From Echinococcus granulosus (taxonomy: Eukaryota; Platyhelminthes; Cestoda; Cyclophyllidea; Taeniidae): a stretch of DNA of 64,000 nt. A program made the position numbers and the translations under genes. Where the stretch lies: the NCBI RefSeq assembly GCF_000524195.1, contig NW_020170424.1:59134-123133 (forward strand), read 5' to 3'. The notes beneath the pieces were generated by a model. It worked only from the letters and a program-made list of their open reading frames with translations. It ran no database searches and was not told the origin of the DNA. Positions 12,100-23,395 of this stretch are shown here, piece after piece; position 1 is the stretch's first letter; each line of letters begins with the position of its first letter.

Positions 12100-12309
12100 T
12101 GTAGCCTATTATGTAATGCGATAGTGGTTTATCCCTCGGTTTTGGCGAGGCGCCACTTTTGTACTTGGAATTAGCCCCCTTGTACCTCGCTGGGTGGGCT
12201 GGTGTTTTGGGCCATGCCAGTAGCCCAGGCACCTTCTCCGTGCTAAATATATGTATTCTGCACGAGTATTGTGTCTTCTTTCATTTTCAGGGAGTCTTGG
12301 GACGCTACA
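12100..12309. mobile_element. Candidate solo LTR (about 210 bp)
   Basis: The segment begins TGTAGCC and ends GACGCTACA, giving the TG...CA termini with perfect 6-bp inverted ends (TGTAGC/GCTACA) expected of an LTR. It is markedly richer in G+C than its AT-rich flanks. Near its right end it has a pyrimidine-rich stretch (TCTTCTTTCATTTTCAG). No second copy, primer-binding site or internal region is present, and I see no clear target-site duplication (CTTGT before, ATTAA after). Miniature LTR elements (TRIMs) are known from taeniid cestodes, but assignment to that family is a guess. Confidence 0.35.
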
Positions 12310-13545
12310 ATTAACTACATAATAAAATTACAGAGTGTAATTTTTGAGTGCATTGCATGTCTAATTGAACGGTGAAATAATCCCGAATATTTTTAATAAA
12401 ATAAGGTGTATTTTCATTACTTGTGTAACTCGTAGTATTTTTCATCTCCTAATACTTACTTGCCGCAACTTGATTCTCAAAATGTAAAACTTTATAATGT
12501 TGCAATCACAGTTTTATACTTAGTACAAAATTACTACATCCAATGTGATTGATGTTTTCCCTGTGTGCACTATTTTGTAGCGTCACATGTCTTCGCTGTG
12601 GTAGTCAAAAGCAAAGAAGAAGAGAAAAGCTGTCACTAAACCACATAAGGGTTGGGAGGATAAAAACATGGTTTGAAATTTATGCAGTGACAGAGATATG
12701 CATCATGAGTATCCGCAACTATTCGAGTAGCTAAAAACACGAGTTAACCGAGCATCAAAATACTAAGGTGTCATGTTGATACAGTGACAGCTCACCTAAT
12801 GATTAGTTTATCCTTGGTAATATAAATGACTTGTTTTATTTTTGTTGTATCACCCTCTTACGTCCAGATTATGGCCCTTGCCTTGAGGGGATCTGTTAGA
12901 GGAGGTCATCGTATATCGTGGTAATTTGAGGATTTATAAACAACCAGTGTCTTGGAGACTCGGAATTTATTACCTCCACAAAAATTGAATTGCGTCTCTT
13001 TGGTTGCCTCCTAAAAGCAGTAGTAAAACCAACATACTACACCTTGTAATACTTGGATATTTTGGTTTGCATTGTGTTTTGGTGGCGGGGGCGCTTAAGG
13101 CTTCATTATTGTACTTCCTTTCAACGCACTGCCTATAGAACACGTGTATTCCAATCGTTATTTAATCACTCTTTGATTAAGGATTCAATCGTTATTTCCA
13201 CCGGTTTTGTAAATCTCGTAACCGATTCCGCAGGCACGTTAAAATTCAAACACCACCAAAAACTTTTAAAAGCTAGGCTCTTTTCTACTTCGATGAAACG
13301 GGGAATCAAAATCTAAATAAAAGGCTACAATTTCTTTTTTTTGAATCAAAAACCATCTCATATCACCCGATTTCCAGTTCTGGCCCCAGCACGCGTATGT
13401 TCACAGTTTATGTTGCCGCTAGCAACAACCACATAACAACAGAGCAATTGTCGAATTGCATTAGCATATGCGGTAGATAACAGTGGGTCGGTGCAATCAC
13501 AGTTTTGCCAGACACCGTAACAAAGAGGGCTAGGAGCGCTAAGAC
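12310..13545. other. Intergenic, nothing recognised
   Basis: AT-rich unique sequence. Short plus-strand open frames (12549-12734, 13053-13316) show no family resemblance. Confidence 0.4.
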
Positions 13546-13722
13546 ATGGGAGCCGAACTCTCGAAGCGTAAGCACAAGTATCGCAAGGGTAAGTGGGTGG
13601 ACAAGGAGACGTGGACGGGACAAAATGGCGAGGGGCTGGAGCCAGAGGCAGGTTTGAAGATGGTCGACAAGGAGAATCAATGCGTGCTTCAGTGGATTCA
13701 AAGCATCACATCTCAGGGTTAG
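13546..13722 (+). CDS. Possible coding exon, unrecognised basic protein
   Basis: A GC-rich island in AT-rich surroundings carries a 58-codon plus-strand frame beginning MGAELSKRKHKYRKGKWVDK, with an in-frame TAA two codons upstream. A strong donor (GTAAGT) lies after codon 14, so it may instead be a short first exon MGAELSKRKHKYRK. The opposite strand is also open for 123 codons over this segment (13408-13779) with a Leu-rich product, so the coding strand is not certain. No family is recognised. Confidence 0.3.
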   Translation: MGAELSKRKHKYRKGKWVDKETWTGQNGEGLEPEAGLKMVDKENQCVLQWIQSITSQG

Positions 13723-16589
13723 TTGCATTAGTACTCCCATTTTCCCCCTGACAAAAAAGCGAGGAGACACATCTCTCACAGTCCGCGGCTTTCTTAAATT
13801 TCTTTAGGACCGAAAGGTACACCCCATGTCAGTTAATTAATCTGTGCTGTAGATTTAGTTCACTCCGTTGTCAAATGTCATTCGTGCTAACTGTCAAAGG
13901 CAGGTTCTTTTTTCAGAAGCACAATCTATGCTTCCATTGACTCTACTAGTACTTGACAGGCATCGGCGTACCATTCTCACCTTGACTCAGGCAAATTGAG
14001 GAATTTCTGTTCCTAAACTCAGTTTTTCCGATTGCCGAAGTATCAATTCCTCTGACAGGAGTAGCCTTGTGGTAGAATAGTGATGTTTTACCCCAGGACA
14101 AAGGCGCAGTCAGATTAGAACAAGTTGGAAAGGCACCTTATTCCGCCTCTAGGGAAATCACCACCCCTATCTGCGCTGCTAGAGCCTTCCATCAAGTACT
14201 GGGACTGTTTGCTTGATTGCAAACTCTAAAATATGTCACCCTAAATAGGCAATCAGTGGTTCCTCAGAGTACTGGCAACTGTCATCGTTTTGAGACTCCT
14301 TTGGAATCTAAAAAGCAAACAAATGGTCTCCTTTTGCAATATTTCTCCATCTAGCTAGTTCTTTTCGACGTTCCTTGCCATTTGTCATTTGATTGGCTAT
14401 CAAGGAGTAGTTAAGTAGTAATTACATTGTACTACTTTCATTAAAATTATTAGTGTACTTTTTTCCCTAGAATTTTGAACATAAAGCAAGACATTTAAGT
14501 ATTTTTTACCTTTTAAATAAAGTTTTAGGTCTAGAGTTACCATTTAAGTACGTAGTTAGCTTCCTTGCCTGTTCGCTCCAGGGTTTGCTTATTTCTTACT
14601 GGAAACAAAGACTAACTTCCATACATTTACCTTTCCTTATTCGGAAATGTTCCAAAAAAAGAGTATTTTATAAACAAGTACGCAGACTAGGGGGAACATA
14701 CCATGTAGCCCCCTAAGTCCCACGATAGTGGCTGGGACTAAAGAGTCTGTGCATTTAAGCAAGACTCCACAGGAGGCTATCAAAAATGACAAACTGAATT
14801 TTAAAGTACTTCTTGGATGCGGCTCTTGGAGCCTCGTCTGGAAGAGGTGTTTTTATGTCCTACTGCTTGAGTTCGGTATATTCCTTAGAGAAGGCATATT
14901 GAAAAGTTCGCAAGTGCCACTGATTCGTCTAAAACTACCATGCGAAGCTATAAGCGGTCTTCTTAAATCTGAAAACTTATTATAGAATTAATGTAATGAA
15001 TCTGTAAATTAAGCGAAAATATTGCAGGGATATTTACATCATGAGAGGTCTCCGATAGGGATCGAGTAATCAGTTGATCTGCTAGTTACTTCGCAGTTCA
15101 GTGACGTATTTGATTGTTACAAAAAAAATTATTTTAAACACTTTCATTAGTCCACCTCACTCCCCAACCTGAGGGTACACAATATGGAAGGGGCGCATCT
15201 TTTATTGCGCCTTTCCCTGTCAGACCCTTTTATTCCCAACCCTTCCCCTCGATTGTATTCAGACATTAATAACCTGGAAATTAGCCACGACATCAAGGGC
15301 GATCATGTTGGACCTGTGCCAAGCTCCAAGTGCCAGTGACATATGGTATCCCATGGCAAAAAATCGATGTTGGTCGATGATCGCGTGATAGCCAATGATT
15401 TTCGTTTATGCCATTCGAATTTGAGGACGGATCGAAAATTAGCGGAGAGACCGAAATTCGCCCGATCGGCGCTCCATTTGATGTACTTCCGTGCTCCAGC
15501 GGAGAACTTTATTACAATTTGTCAGTGTGGAGGAAGCTTAAATGTAGAATTACGGAATGGCTAGTGAGATGTGAGGGGATCCGAGATCCGCATGCTGATT
15601 GGAGCTTCCACTATGCTAAGAATACAAAAGTGAAAATAATGCTAATTCTTGGCATTAAGAATACTCCGCCATCTGGTCTAACTTCGAGTTCGAGGAGAAG
15701 GAGTGGCTGTCCCTTCAAACAGATAGTTATAACCAGTCAAGAGTGGGAACAGTGTAAACGACCTTTTTTACTGTTTTGTCTAGGTATCTGCCTTTCTTCA
15801 TTGTCTTCTGGTTAGAAAGAAAAGGGATTAATCTATCATCTCTAAGTAATTATCCGTTCAGTCTCTACTTTGCTTACAGTTTATGCATTTTTACTTTCCA
15901 GAAGTCCCTACTTCTGTTACATATCATTGTCTTCCTTTCTCCTTCTATTTACGACTTCCTGGATTAAAACACGATTGATAGTGGAAGCCTAATGTTTTTA
16001 AGAAGGAAAAGCAAAAATATAGCTTGACCGAACGTCAAATATATTGTTCAGCATAAGTATAAGTATCACCTTGGTAGCTAGAAACAAAAGACTATATATG
16101 GGCATTTAATCCTATTCAGTGAAAGAAAACTTTGGTACTCCAAACTAGTGGGTTCCGCCAAGGACAAATTCAAATAGCCAAGAAAGCCAACTCACACCTT
16201 TAAAGTAAGTTAGGAAGGAGGGGTCTGCAACCTTCTACTTTACCAGACAAGAAGGGTGATTTGCACGCCATTTGATGCTTTGAGCTTTTACCTCATCTAT
16301 CTTCAGATAACTCAGATGGTGAAATTCTATGCTTGGGAGTTTACTTCTTGCGGTAAAGTTTCTTTTGTTTTTGTCAGACCGGGTCAATATATTGACCGTA
16401 AATTAAAAATGTAGATGTTAAATACTTTAAGCGATGCCATTCAATCCAATTCGTCTTGAGGCCGCGAAAAGTAACGGATTGCCGTAGCGATTTCCCCTTG
16501 AACTCCCTCTTCCCCCAATATTCTTATCCTGTAGTGGGTAAGTACTCGCCTTGTGGTAGAGTCTGAGACTTTTCTAAAGTTGGAAGTAG
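13723..16589. other. No gene that can be supported
   Basis: This stretch contains a short phase-open segment between CTAG and GTAAGT near 16149-16213 (starts WVPPRTNSNSQ), and plus-strand open frames at 14728-14985 and 15343-15815. None has family resemblance, and the phases do not connect uniquely to the exon at 17547. Confidence 0.35.
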
Positions 16590-16647
16590 ACGCGCAATAG
16601 GGCTTGGGGCCACTGGCATGACCAGGATGCCAGCTCACCCGAAAAAG
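16590..16647 (+). CDS. Possible internal exon joining the 17547 exon
   Basis: Starts after GGAAGTAG and ends before a strong donor, GTAAGA. In one frame it is 19 codons plus one base (TRNRAWGHWHDQDASSPEK), ending in phase 1. That is the phase required by the long open terminal exon at 17547. The pyrimidine tract is mediocre and there is no homology support. Confidence 0.3.
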
Positions 16648-17546
16648 GTAAGATGGGAGGGCACCTGAGTGGCCCTCCTCCATAAAAACCGCGAGTTTGA
16701 AAACCGTCTATGGTATTACATGACTTATGCCAAAGCAATGTGAAGATTGATAAACTGCGAATCCACAAACTGGAATAAGTTGGAATTGCCAACGCAGATT
16801 AGAGACAAAATTAAAATCTGCGTCACTTCCCCCATAATTAACATTAAGAAATTAAGATCGGGCGAAAAATTTATTTACCTTCAACTAAGACCTCTAAGCA
16901 GTTTTTTTTATAACACTGCCCTCCTAATCATTTAAGATTCAAGATTCTTGCATTTGAAACTTTGAGGAAAAATAGCCCCCATCAATCATTTACCTAAATA
17001 AAAATGTCCTTTTTTAATTAACTTGGTTTTAAATGCAGTGGATGTTTAAGCTACCTGGAAGCCAAACGTTCGCATATTTCATGTCAAAATAACTGCTCTC
17101 CTCGAAATAATGAAGTACTTCTAAATAACCGCCTATGACAAGCATAAATTTAATTACGGGGAAGTATATTCCGTCAGTGCACTCACTACATTTTCTTTAC
17201 TGTGGCTTGTTCCTTTTTTCATGGCTCTATTAATTGCTGGGTTTATTTGAGAATATAAGGCGCCTCAGTAATCGTGAAGTTTTTAGATAATCATAGGCTT
17301 ATTCTAATAACCTCTCTTTCCTCTCTTCTAAAATTGGATCAGAGTGGTAATTTTTTTTTCTTTGGCCATGAATGGGAATGTCTCCTTACATGCGACCCAC
17401 ATGGAAGCCACCATGCACCGACTTTTTTTATAAATAGGGGTTATTTACTGACCGTATTATCCACTATTGGTGGTAGTGTCCAGATTTTATTCAACCGCTG
17501 ATTTCTACTTAATAAAGTATAGGTAAAAACATTGTTTTGCTCCTAG

Positions 17547-18082
17547 AAGAACGCACAACCCTGGATGATAGACCTTCGAAACGGCCACAATCAGAGATTT
17601 GCATGCGCCAATTCAATCAATCCCTTGAGGCTCTAGCAGGCAAAGTTGACCTAAGCTGTTGTGACTGGCTGCACCGAATCGGTCTGCAGCAGCCCGAACC
17701 GAAGCCTCCACCTGCTTTGGATCAATCGGACGAGGTAAAGGAGGCCAGTTTAGGGGGCTCTACGCCGGAAATAAGTAGTCTAAGTGCCGACAAGGAGGGA
17801 GATTTTGAAGTTGAGGTTGTCGAAAAAATATCCTTGGGGTGTATACCGGAAGCCGGACCGGTACCTGAAGGGATAAAGAGACTGACAGAACAGGAGGAAA
17901 AAGGGAACGAAAAGGGGACCGACGGAACAGAGCAGAATGAAGTGGTAGACATCCTCATTGCTGTTGCAGAGGATGAATCGGATAGGAAAATAAGTCATAA
18001 GGCATCTTCGATTGCGAGGCTAAAGGCTGCCATTATGGAGCACACAGTGAAGCCAAAACCAAAGAGGCGACGTCCTATGTAG
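17547..18082 (+). CDS. 3'-terminal exon of an unrecognised gene, charged C-terminus
   Basis: A pyrimidine-rich acceptor (TGTTTTGCTCCTAG) precedes 178 open codons that end at TAG 18080-18082. The frame needs one base from the previous exon. The product starts EERTTLDDRPSKRPQ, has a possibly ordered segment with FNQSLEALAGKVDL and CDWLHRIGLQQ, then a Glu/Asp/Gly/Pro-rich stretch, and ends with a basic tail KPKPKRRRPM that could be a nuclear-localisation signal. Codon use is less AT-biased than the flanks, and no stop occurs in more than 530 bases of low-complexity acidic coding, which favours real coding. A possible poly(A) signal ATTAAA lies near 18292. No function is assigned. Confidence 0.6.
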
Positions 18083-20860
18083 GAGGATTTGTTTGTGTAT
18101 TTCTTCTCCTAAAGTTACTTGTTACGATACTTTCCCCCCTTCTGTGGATTTTCAGAATGACGAGCAAATGTTAAAAATGGCATGAATCATATCTGGTCAT
18201 AGGTTTTTGTGGGTTATTTTGTTCCGAACTAAAGTCATGTGGACTGACAATTTAATAAGACGGGCACAATTGTGCCTAGGATCTGGCGCCAATTAAAACA
18301 GGGGATATTTATGATATCTCTTTTAGCAGCACAAAACAAAGTCGAAAATAAGCAAAAAATCATAAATTTTTTGATTTGTTTTGAACAGCTGTCTAGTTAC
18401 GCAATGTTTTTCGTATATACTTAAGCTTTTTCGAAATATTTAAATATGCGGCAAAAATTAGTAAAGTTACATAGAAAACCAATTTAAGCGGAAGTTTGCA
18501 AGCAAAAATTGAACTGTGAGTTAAAGAACCGTTGGGCAAAAATTTCGCTTCTCTGCATGAACTTCGAATAATCATCCGTGAATGTATTGCGATGTAAACT
18601 ATTGTTTGTGCTCTTGTTCAAAATAATGCGTAAAAGTACCTGTAAAGAAGGCTTGCATTCACTCTTACCACAATCCGAGCAGTCAAGCATTAAAGTCGTT
18701 GTGCCTTTTCTCTGAATTATCACATTTTTCAACTAACAGAGGTAAAGCCGTAAAACTATTTTGTTGTCTAGCTAAATATCATAATCATATTCTAAATGAA
18801 TTAAACGTATTGAGTATTTTTCGGAACAAAAATGGGTTTTTCACACGACTACCTAGTCCAAATAATAAAATTGCATTGAGAAGCAAGTGATTTAACAGAT
18901 TTGTGGCATTTTGGGCATGGCTCATCGGATTGACAAGTTGAAACATGAGAAGTTTTAGTGGGTACTTAAGGAAGTTTTTGGACTTGTCCCCCTTACGAAA
19001 TAAGTGCTACCCATTCCTCATTTAGCATAAGGTTTATGTACAATTCTATTGTGTAGAGCTTGGAGAACATGTAACATGTAGCAACAGAGAAATGGGGCAT
19101 CAAGTTAAGAAAGGTTATTTAATCAAATTTTTACCTCTTTCTAAAAAGCACCACACTTGTAATGGAAGTGGCCTTTACATTTTATTTCGTTCATCCAACA
19201 TACTTAATTACCTTGCGGTCGTCACTACCTTCTGTGTCTGTTCGGTGGGCTACAGAAGCAATCGCCTGGATGCTGAAGTCCAAACAATTAGGGTGGATAT
19301 CTCTTCACCAGTTAGAATTTGGCGCAATTGCTACTTGAGAACCATGTAGCATTAATGAATGAGTTAAGAGAAAATAAGATGCTTTCTAGGCAACTCCAGA
19401 CTCCACTTCTCACTACTCTAACGGCAAATCAAACCCAAGTGAACACCCCCCAACACCTCTATTTGATATGCGGAGGAGGACAGGGAAAAGGAAAGGGATG
19501 GACAGTATCTCATCCCGCCCCCGTTCTCGTTTTCTGCATCTCCCAACTCCCTTCTCCGAGGCCTAGAAATCTATAGACCCCATACGTTAGAAAATTAAAT
19601 GGTCACGTGCAATGTAGAGAAGACCGTTAAAAGGTAAATTCGGTACGAAATTGATAGTGTTTTTAAATCTATGATTTTTGCTTTTAAGGGCAAAGGGTTA
19701 TTTGAAATTGAGTGTCATACTACGTTTTCTTTTACGGCGGTAGAGGCATACACATGCGGTAGTCTCAGAGGTCTCTTTCAGTTTTCCGTTTTTTCACAAT
19801 GAAATACGCGAATATTTTTGTCACCTAATGTGTGAGTATTAATTTATAAGTAATTGGCCTTAAGCCTTGGCCATAACAAGTCTGATTCTAGCTGGGAATC
19901 AAACCGTGAGGTAGAATTAATGATATGATGTTTGCTCATTGGAGAAAGTATGTCCCCTATTTGTGGCTGGAGAGACCATGGCTTTGGTCCGAACACTTGA
20001 AAATCGGGTCCTCTGCAAGGTTGGTGTTGGAGGATAGACAATAACTTAGACCGCTGCCTTGGAGGCGAATACGATAGGCCCTGATTTGAGGTCTATGTAG
20101 GTTTTGTTGGTTCTTGGTCTTGCACGTCTCTCGGGCATTCTGTGGAGTTTGGACTCAAGAGATTGCCACAAAGGTGTGCCGTCTTAATCCCTTTGTGCAA
20201 GCCATAGCGTATTTAACCATTCCAGAGGTAAGGTTTGGTCGCCGACCAGCAAGGGCTGAACTATATTTGATTGGGATTGGGTGCGCATACCGTTACCTTC
20301 AGTAAACACCCCCACCCATCTCCAAAGATGTGACAGAACCTACTTATGGGGCGAAATTATTAGTTATTTGCTTAAAGAAGAAGCGAGAGGCTGTAGGCCT
20401 GGATAGGTGACCCTATCCCCTATTAATGGCCCAATCCGAAGGCTCCACGCAGTCAGAGAGATTATTAAAGCAAACACCACCCTCCTTCATATTACACACG
20501 AAGATGTTATTTTCAGAAATAATATCTGATGTATTTACAATAACTAACGTATAGCTTTCGCACCAGAAACCTTCAAACCACCCACTCTTCCGTCTTCTAA
20601 TAGCTTCAAGCCTGTATGGAAATTAATTCTTAGAAGGCTTTCTCAGGTCGTTAGCGTTTCTACAAGACATTGGATGATTAGAAACTTCTTCCCACGAAAA
20701 ATGTCGAAACAGTGAAACTGAAGGTTCTTCTATCCATTTTATGCAATTAATAGCCGTTAGACTTTTACGGATGCGCCGATGCTGGACTGTCAGAGGTCAA
20801 ATTGGCGCATTTTTTGAGTAAAATCTACGCATTTGGACTTTTCCGGTGGGAAAGTCGGTA
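18083..20860. other. Intergenic, nothing recognised
   Basis: AT-rich sequence. The segment 19850-20300 is richer in GC and open on both strands, and on minus it carries a GGTTTGATTCCC stretch like a pol III B box. No tRNA fold or A box was found at the right distance. Confidence 0.4.
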
Positions 20861-20863
20861 GAG

Positions 20864-20872
20864 TATAAGTAG
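20864..20872 (+). promoter_or_regulatory. TATA box of Cys-rich gene A
   Basis: TATAAGTAG, 76 bases before the ATG. The identical nonamer sits 71 bases before the ATG of the paralogue at 28453, which supports a shared core promoter. Confidence 0.55.
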
Positions 20873-20939
20873 CCCTCACTCATCTCACAATTTCAATAAC
20901 TCAGGAAGGTAAAAACAGGATAATCCAGCTTCGAACGCA

Positions 20940-21562
20940 ATGACCTGCTGTGGTGGATACTGGAACGGGTAGGTCGGCAGTACTTGTCGCATGGATTGCA
21001 CCTATATTTTTACTTTGCCTTTAACCCGTTCCGCATCTATTGGCTTGATGTTTTTACAAACAAAGTGATTAAAAACTAAATACGTGGGAAAATGAGAAAA
21101 TGAGGATTGATTTAAGGTCATAGTTTTCTGCATCATGTTCCACCGTAGTTAAACCTTTGCGTTTGATTCAATGACCTTCTAAATGGCGACTAGACGTTTG
21201 CCCTGTCGCTTTGCCTGTCTCACTCACACCTTGACCGACAATACAGACCACCTGACAGTCTCGTTGCCAGGTGTAAGTTTTTTAGTCCAAGGGAAGAAAG
21301 AGTTCAAAAAGTCGGAAGACGTTTGATTCTCATAACTTAGAAGGAGGTGAATTAAATGTACGCCCGAGCTCAAGCTGAAGACGGTTGATTTTAACAGCCT
21401 TTTCCCCTCTTTTGCAGCTGTCCTTGTATCTGCTGTGGACCCTCTTGTGGCTGCTTCGATCACAACTGGTGCGGTTGTGGTGGTTGCTGCTGTGGCAGTT
21501 GCCACCACGGTTGTTGTGGTGGCGGTTGCTGTGGCTGCAATTGTGGTCACTGCTGTTTCTAG
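20940..21562 (+). CDS. Cys/Gly-rich small protein A (two exons, 57 aa)
   Basis: Exon 1 is 20940-20968 (MTCCGGYWNG, ending in two bases of a Gly codon, donor GTAGGT). Exon 2 is 21418-21562 (acceptor TTTTGCAG) and ends in TAG. Joined, they give 58 codons including the stop. The mature sequence is about 39% Cys (22 of 57) and 26% Gly, with only a few other residues, including one conserved FDHNWC block. There is no signal peptide or membrane segment. The composition recalls high-Cys/high-Gly structural proteins (keratin-associated type) or metal-binding thiol proteins, but this is composition only. A sister gene lies at 28453. Long open frames on the other strand and frames of exon 2 (Ala/Val- or Thr-rich) are repeat artefacts. 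Confidence 0.75.
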
Positions 21563-22548
21563 GTCAGAAGTGCCCATCCCTTTACCTTGTAGCAAAAAAT
21601 ACAAGTTTAGACTTCTCTGCTTATTCCTACCTTCCAGAGTCAGAAGTAGGGTATGACTTCAGCCTAACCACTTGTCAAGTTAGCTGTCAGATTAGTTAGT
21701 AAGCTAAATGATCTGACAGAAAATATATGGGACTAGAAAGGTTTCAAGGATTAAAGAGACAAACTAACAGAAATCTACCCACTTAAACATATTTTGCCAT
21801 TATGGCTGCCTTTCCTGTCTCCCGCTGACCTGCCCCCACCCCGGTGGTGCGACGTCCCGTTTACGCCACATATACACCGGAGGTGACTCCTCGGGCACCT
21901 CAAAGCGACTTCGAGGATAAACAAATTGGGGCGAAGATAGTGACAATGCTCAAAGGAGGTATAATGAGCTAGTCAACGAGAGGCCAATGGGTTTTTGGCC
22001 CTTCATTGTTAGTAGAGAAGATTAGTAAATTAACAACTTTTTACTCAAAAGACAGTGTTGTTAAGGCGTTCGAGATAATTAACCACCCGCTAGGCCCCAA
22101 ATCTCAGTCGTACATGTATTCTTCAAGTATCTCCTCCGGAGTAGGTTCTGCAACACACAAAAAGACAAACTGAATGACCCTACGACTAGTTCCTCGCGGC
22201 ATAGGCTCTTTGATAATCTACTTTGATGAAGAAAGATAACCTATCAAATATCAGAATGACACTATACCTGAAGGCCATAAAATTGTCAATCTAGGCTTCG
22301 ATACCACAAATACATCGCCAACTTTGCTGAATACAAATTACAATTTAACTTCCACAATCTGAGTGGTAAAAGAACCTTTCCCGTACGCTTACATTTGAGC
22401 GGTGAACTTTGACCTCATCTCACCTCACTCGGAGTGGTTATCCGTCAGTGAGTTCCACTCTGACCTCTTGCTACTCTGGCCTAACCAAGGGCTTGGGAGC
22501 GAATAAAGCACTTAAGTAATCTTACAGGCACCTGAGAAGAGCAATTGT
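21563..22548. other. Spacer between Cys-rich gene A and the Gag gene
   Basis: Holds the presumed 3' UTR of gene A; a possible ATTAAA signal occurs near 21751 and AATAAA near 22502 on plus. Nothing else is recognised. No pol-like coding was found downstream of the Gag ORF on minus. Confidence 0.45.
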
Positions 22549-22554
22549 TTTATT
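22549..22554 (-). terminator. Poly(A) signal overlapping the Gag stop codon
   Basis: AATAAA on minus (TTTATT on plus) overlaps the TAA stop at 22553-22555, so the predicted 3' UTR would be extremely short. Confidence 0.4.
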
Positions 22555-23395
22555 AAAAACTATAGCTAGACGGTGAAGATTCTGCCTTTCCATCGGTGGC
22601 AGGGAGATAACCCATGGTGCCACCTTTGCCTCCAGTCTCCCATTTCCATGTACTAACTGTAAGCCTAGTTCCAGAACTCCGTACTCTATGACCTTTCTCA
22701 GAGTAACTTAGGCAGTAAAAATACAGAAGGTGGAAGAGCTTACCGTGTCGGGGTTTTCCCCTCTTCTGCAAATATTCATACAATTTGGAGGAGAGAAATC
22801 GCTTGGGTGGATGTGGAACGCGAGATGCTGTTTGGGCAGCTAGAATCTCCCTCGCTTTCGGCAACATCTCTAGGGCTTGATGAATATTGGAAGGACGTTG
22901 ACGAAGCATAATTTTGGCTAAATTATGTCCTAGTGCATTTATAAATGCCTCCAGAGCCGTTTCCTGAATGAGTGTCTCCTTATCACTTCGATTAAATATC
23001 TCCACTGTCATACTATAAATTTCCGCAGCCAGATCTTTGGCAGAGACAGTGTTGTCGAGACGTTTAGAGAAAAGATTCCATACGGTAGGATTTCGTCCCT
23101 CAAATCGAAATATTTCGATTAGCTTGACAAAGACGGTGTCGAAACTGGCGCTGACATCTAATCCGGCCGCTATAGCGTAAGTACGAGCGTCGTCAGAGAG
23201 GGCATTTACTAGCTCCTTCACTGGTTTCTTAACGCCCGGATGTAAAAGACGATTTTTAGCATAAAATAGCCATTCCACGATTTTCTGGCCTCGATTATAG
23301 CGACTGATGGGAATCCTTACACCTTCGAGAGTTTCGATTAGATTGAAAGAGCCAAAAACCTCCTCGCTCCTTTCTGTGGTCCTTACTTTATCCAT
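22553..23395 (-). CDS. Retrotransposon-type Gag protein, solitary
   Basis: 280 codons from the ATG at 23395 with no interruption. The frame is open 7 codons further upstream but without ATG. The sequence is typical of a Ty3/gypsy or related capsid: IVEWLFYAKNRLL, LVNALSDDARTYAIAAGLD, FDTVFVKLIEIFRFEGRNP, and a helix-rich region with ETALEAFINAL near residues 140-170. At about residues 226-239 is a decayed CCHC zinc knuckle, CLSYSEKGHRVRSS. The first Cys and the His stand at correct spacing, while Cys 2 is Tyr and Cys 3 is Ser, each one base from Cys. No protease, RT or integrase follows and no LTRs are visible. It is either a relic or a domesticated gag gene. A donor-like GTAAGC at 22743 could end an exon before the knuckle. 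Confidence 0.75.
   Translation of the reverse strand: MDKVRTTERSEEVFGSFNLIETLEGVRIPISRYNRGQKIVEWLFYAKNRLLHPGVKKPVKELVNALSDDARTYAIAAGLDVSASFDTVFVKLIEIFRFEGRNPTVWNLFSKRLDNTVSAKDLAAEIYSMTVEIFNRSDKETLIQETALEAFINALGHNLAKIMLRQRPSNIHQALEMLPKAREILAAQTASRVPHPPKRFLSSKLYEYLQKRGKPRHGKLFHLLYFYCLSYSEKGHRVRSSGTRLTVSTWKWETGGKGGTMGYLPATDGKAESSPSSYSF

Noticed and set aside
12200..12230. Minus-strand LGYWHG resembling the TBC GYCQGM motif
   Set aside because: It falls inside the candidate LTR and is not flanked by any other TBC residues.
19880..19950. GGTTTGATTCCCAGC on minus resembling a pol III B box
   Set aside because: No A box upstream and no cloverleaf; could be a SINE remnant, but a single short match is not enough.
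21224..21604. Thr/Ala-rich 126-codon open frame on minus, plus Ala/Val- and Leu/Trp-rich frames on plus
   Set aside because: They are other-frame and antisense readings of the GC-rich Cys/Gly repeats of exon 2 of gene A; only the spliced Cys/Gly frame is shared with the paralogue.
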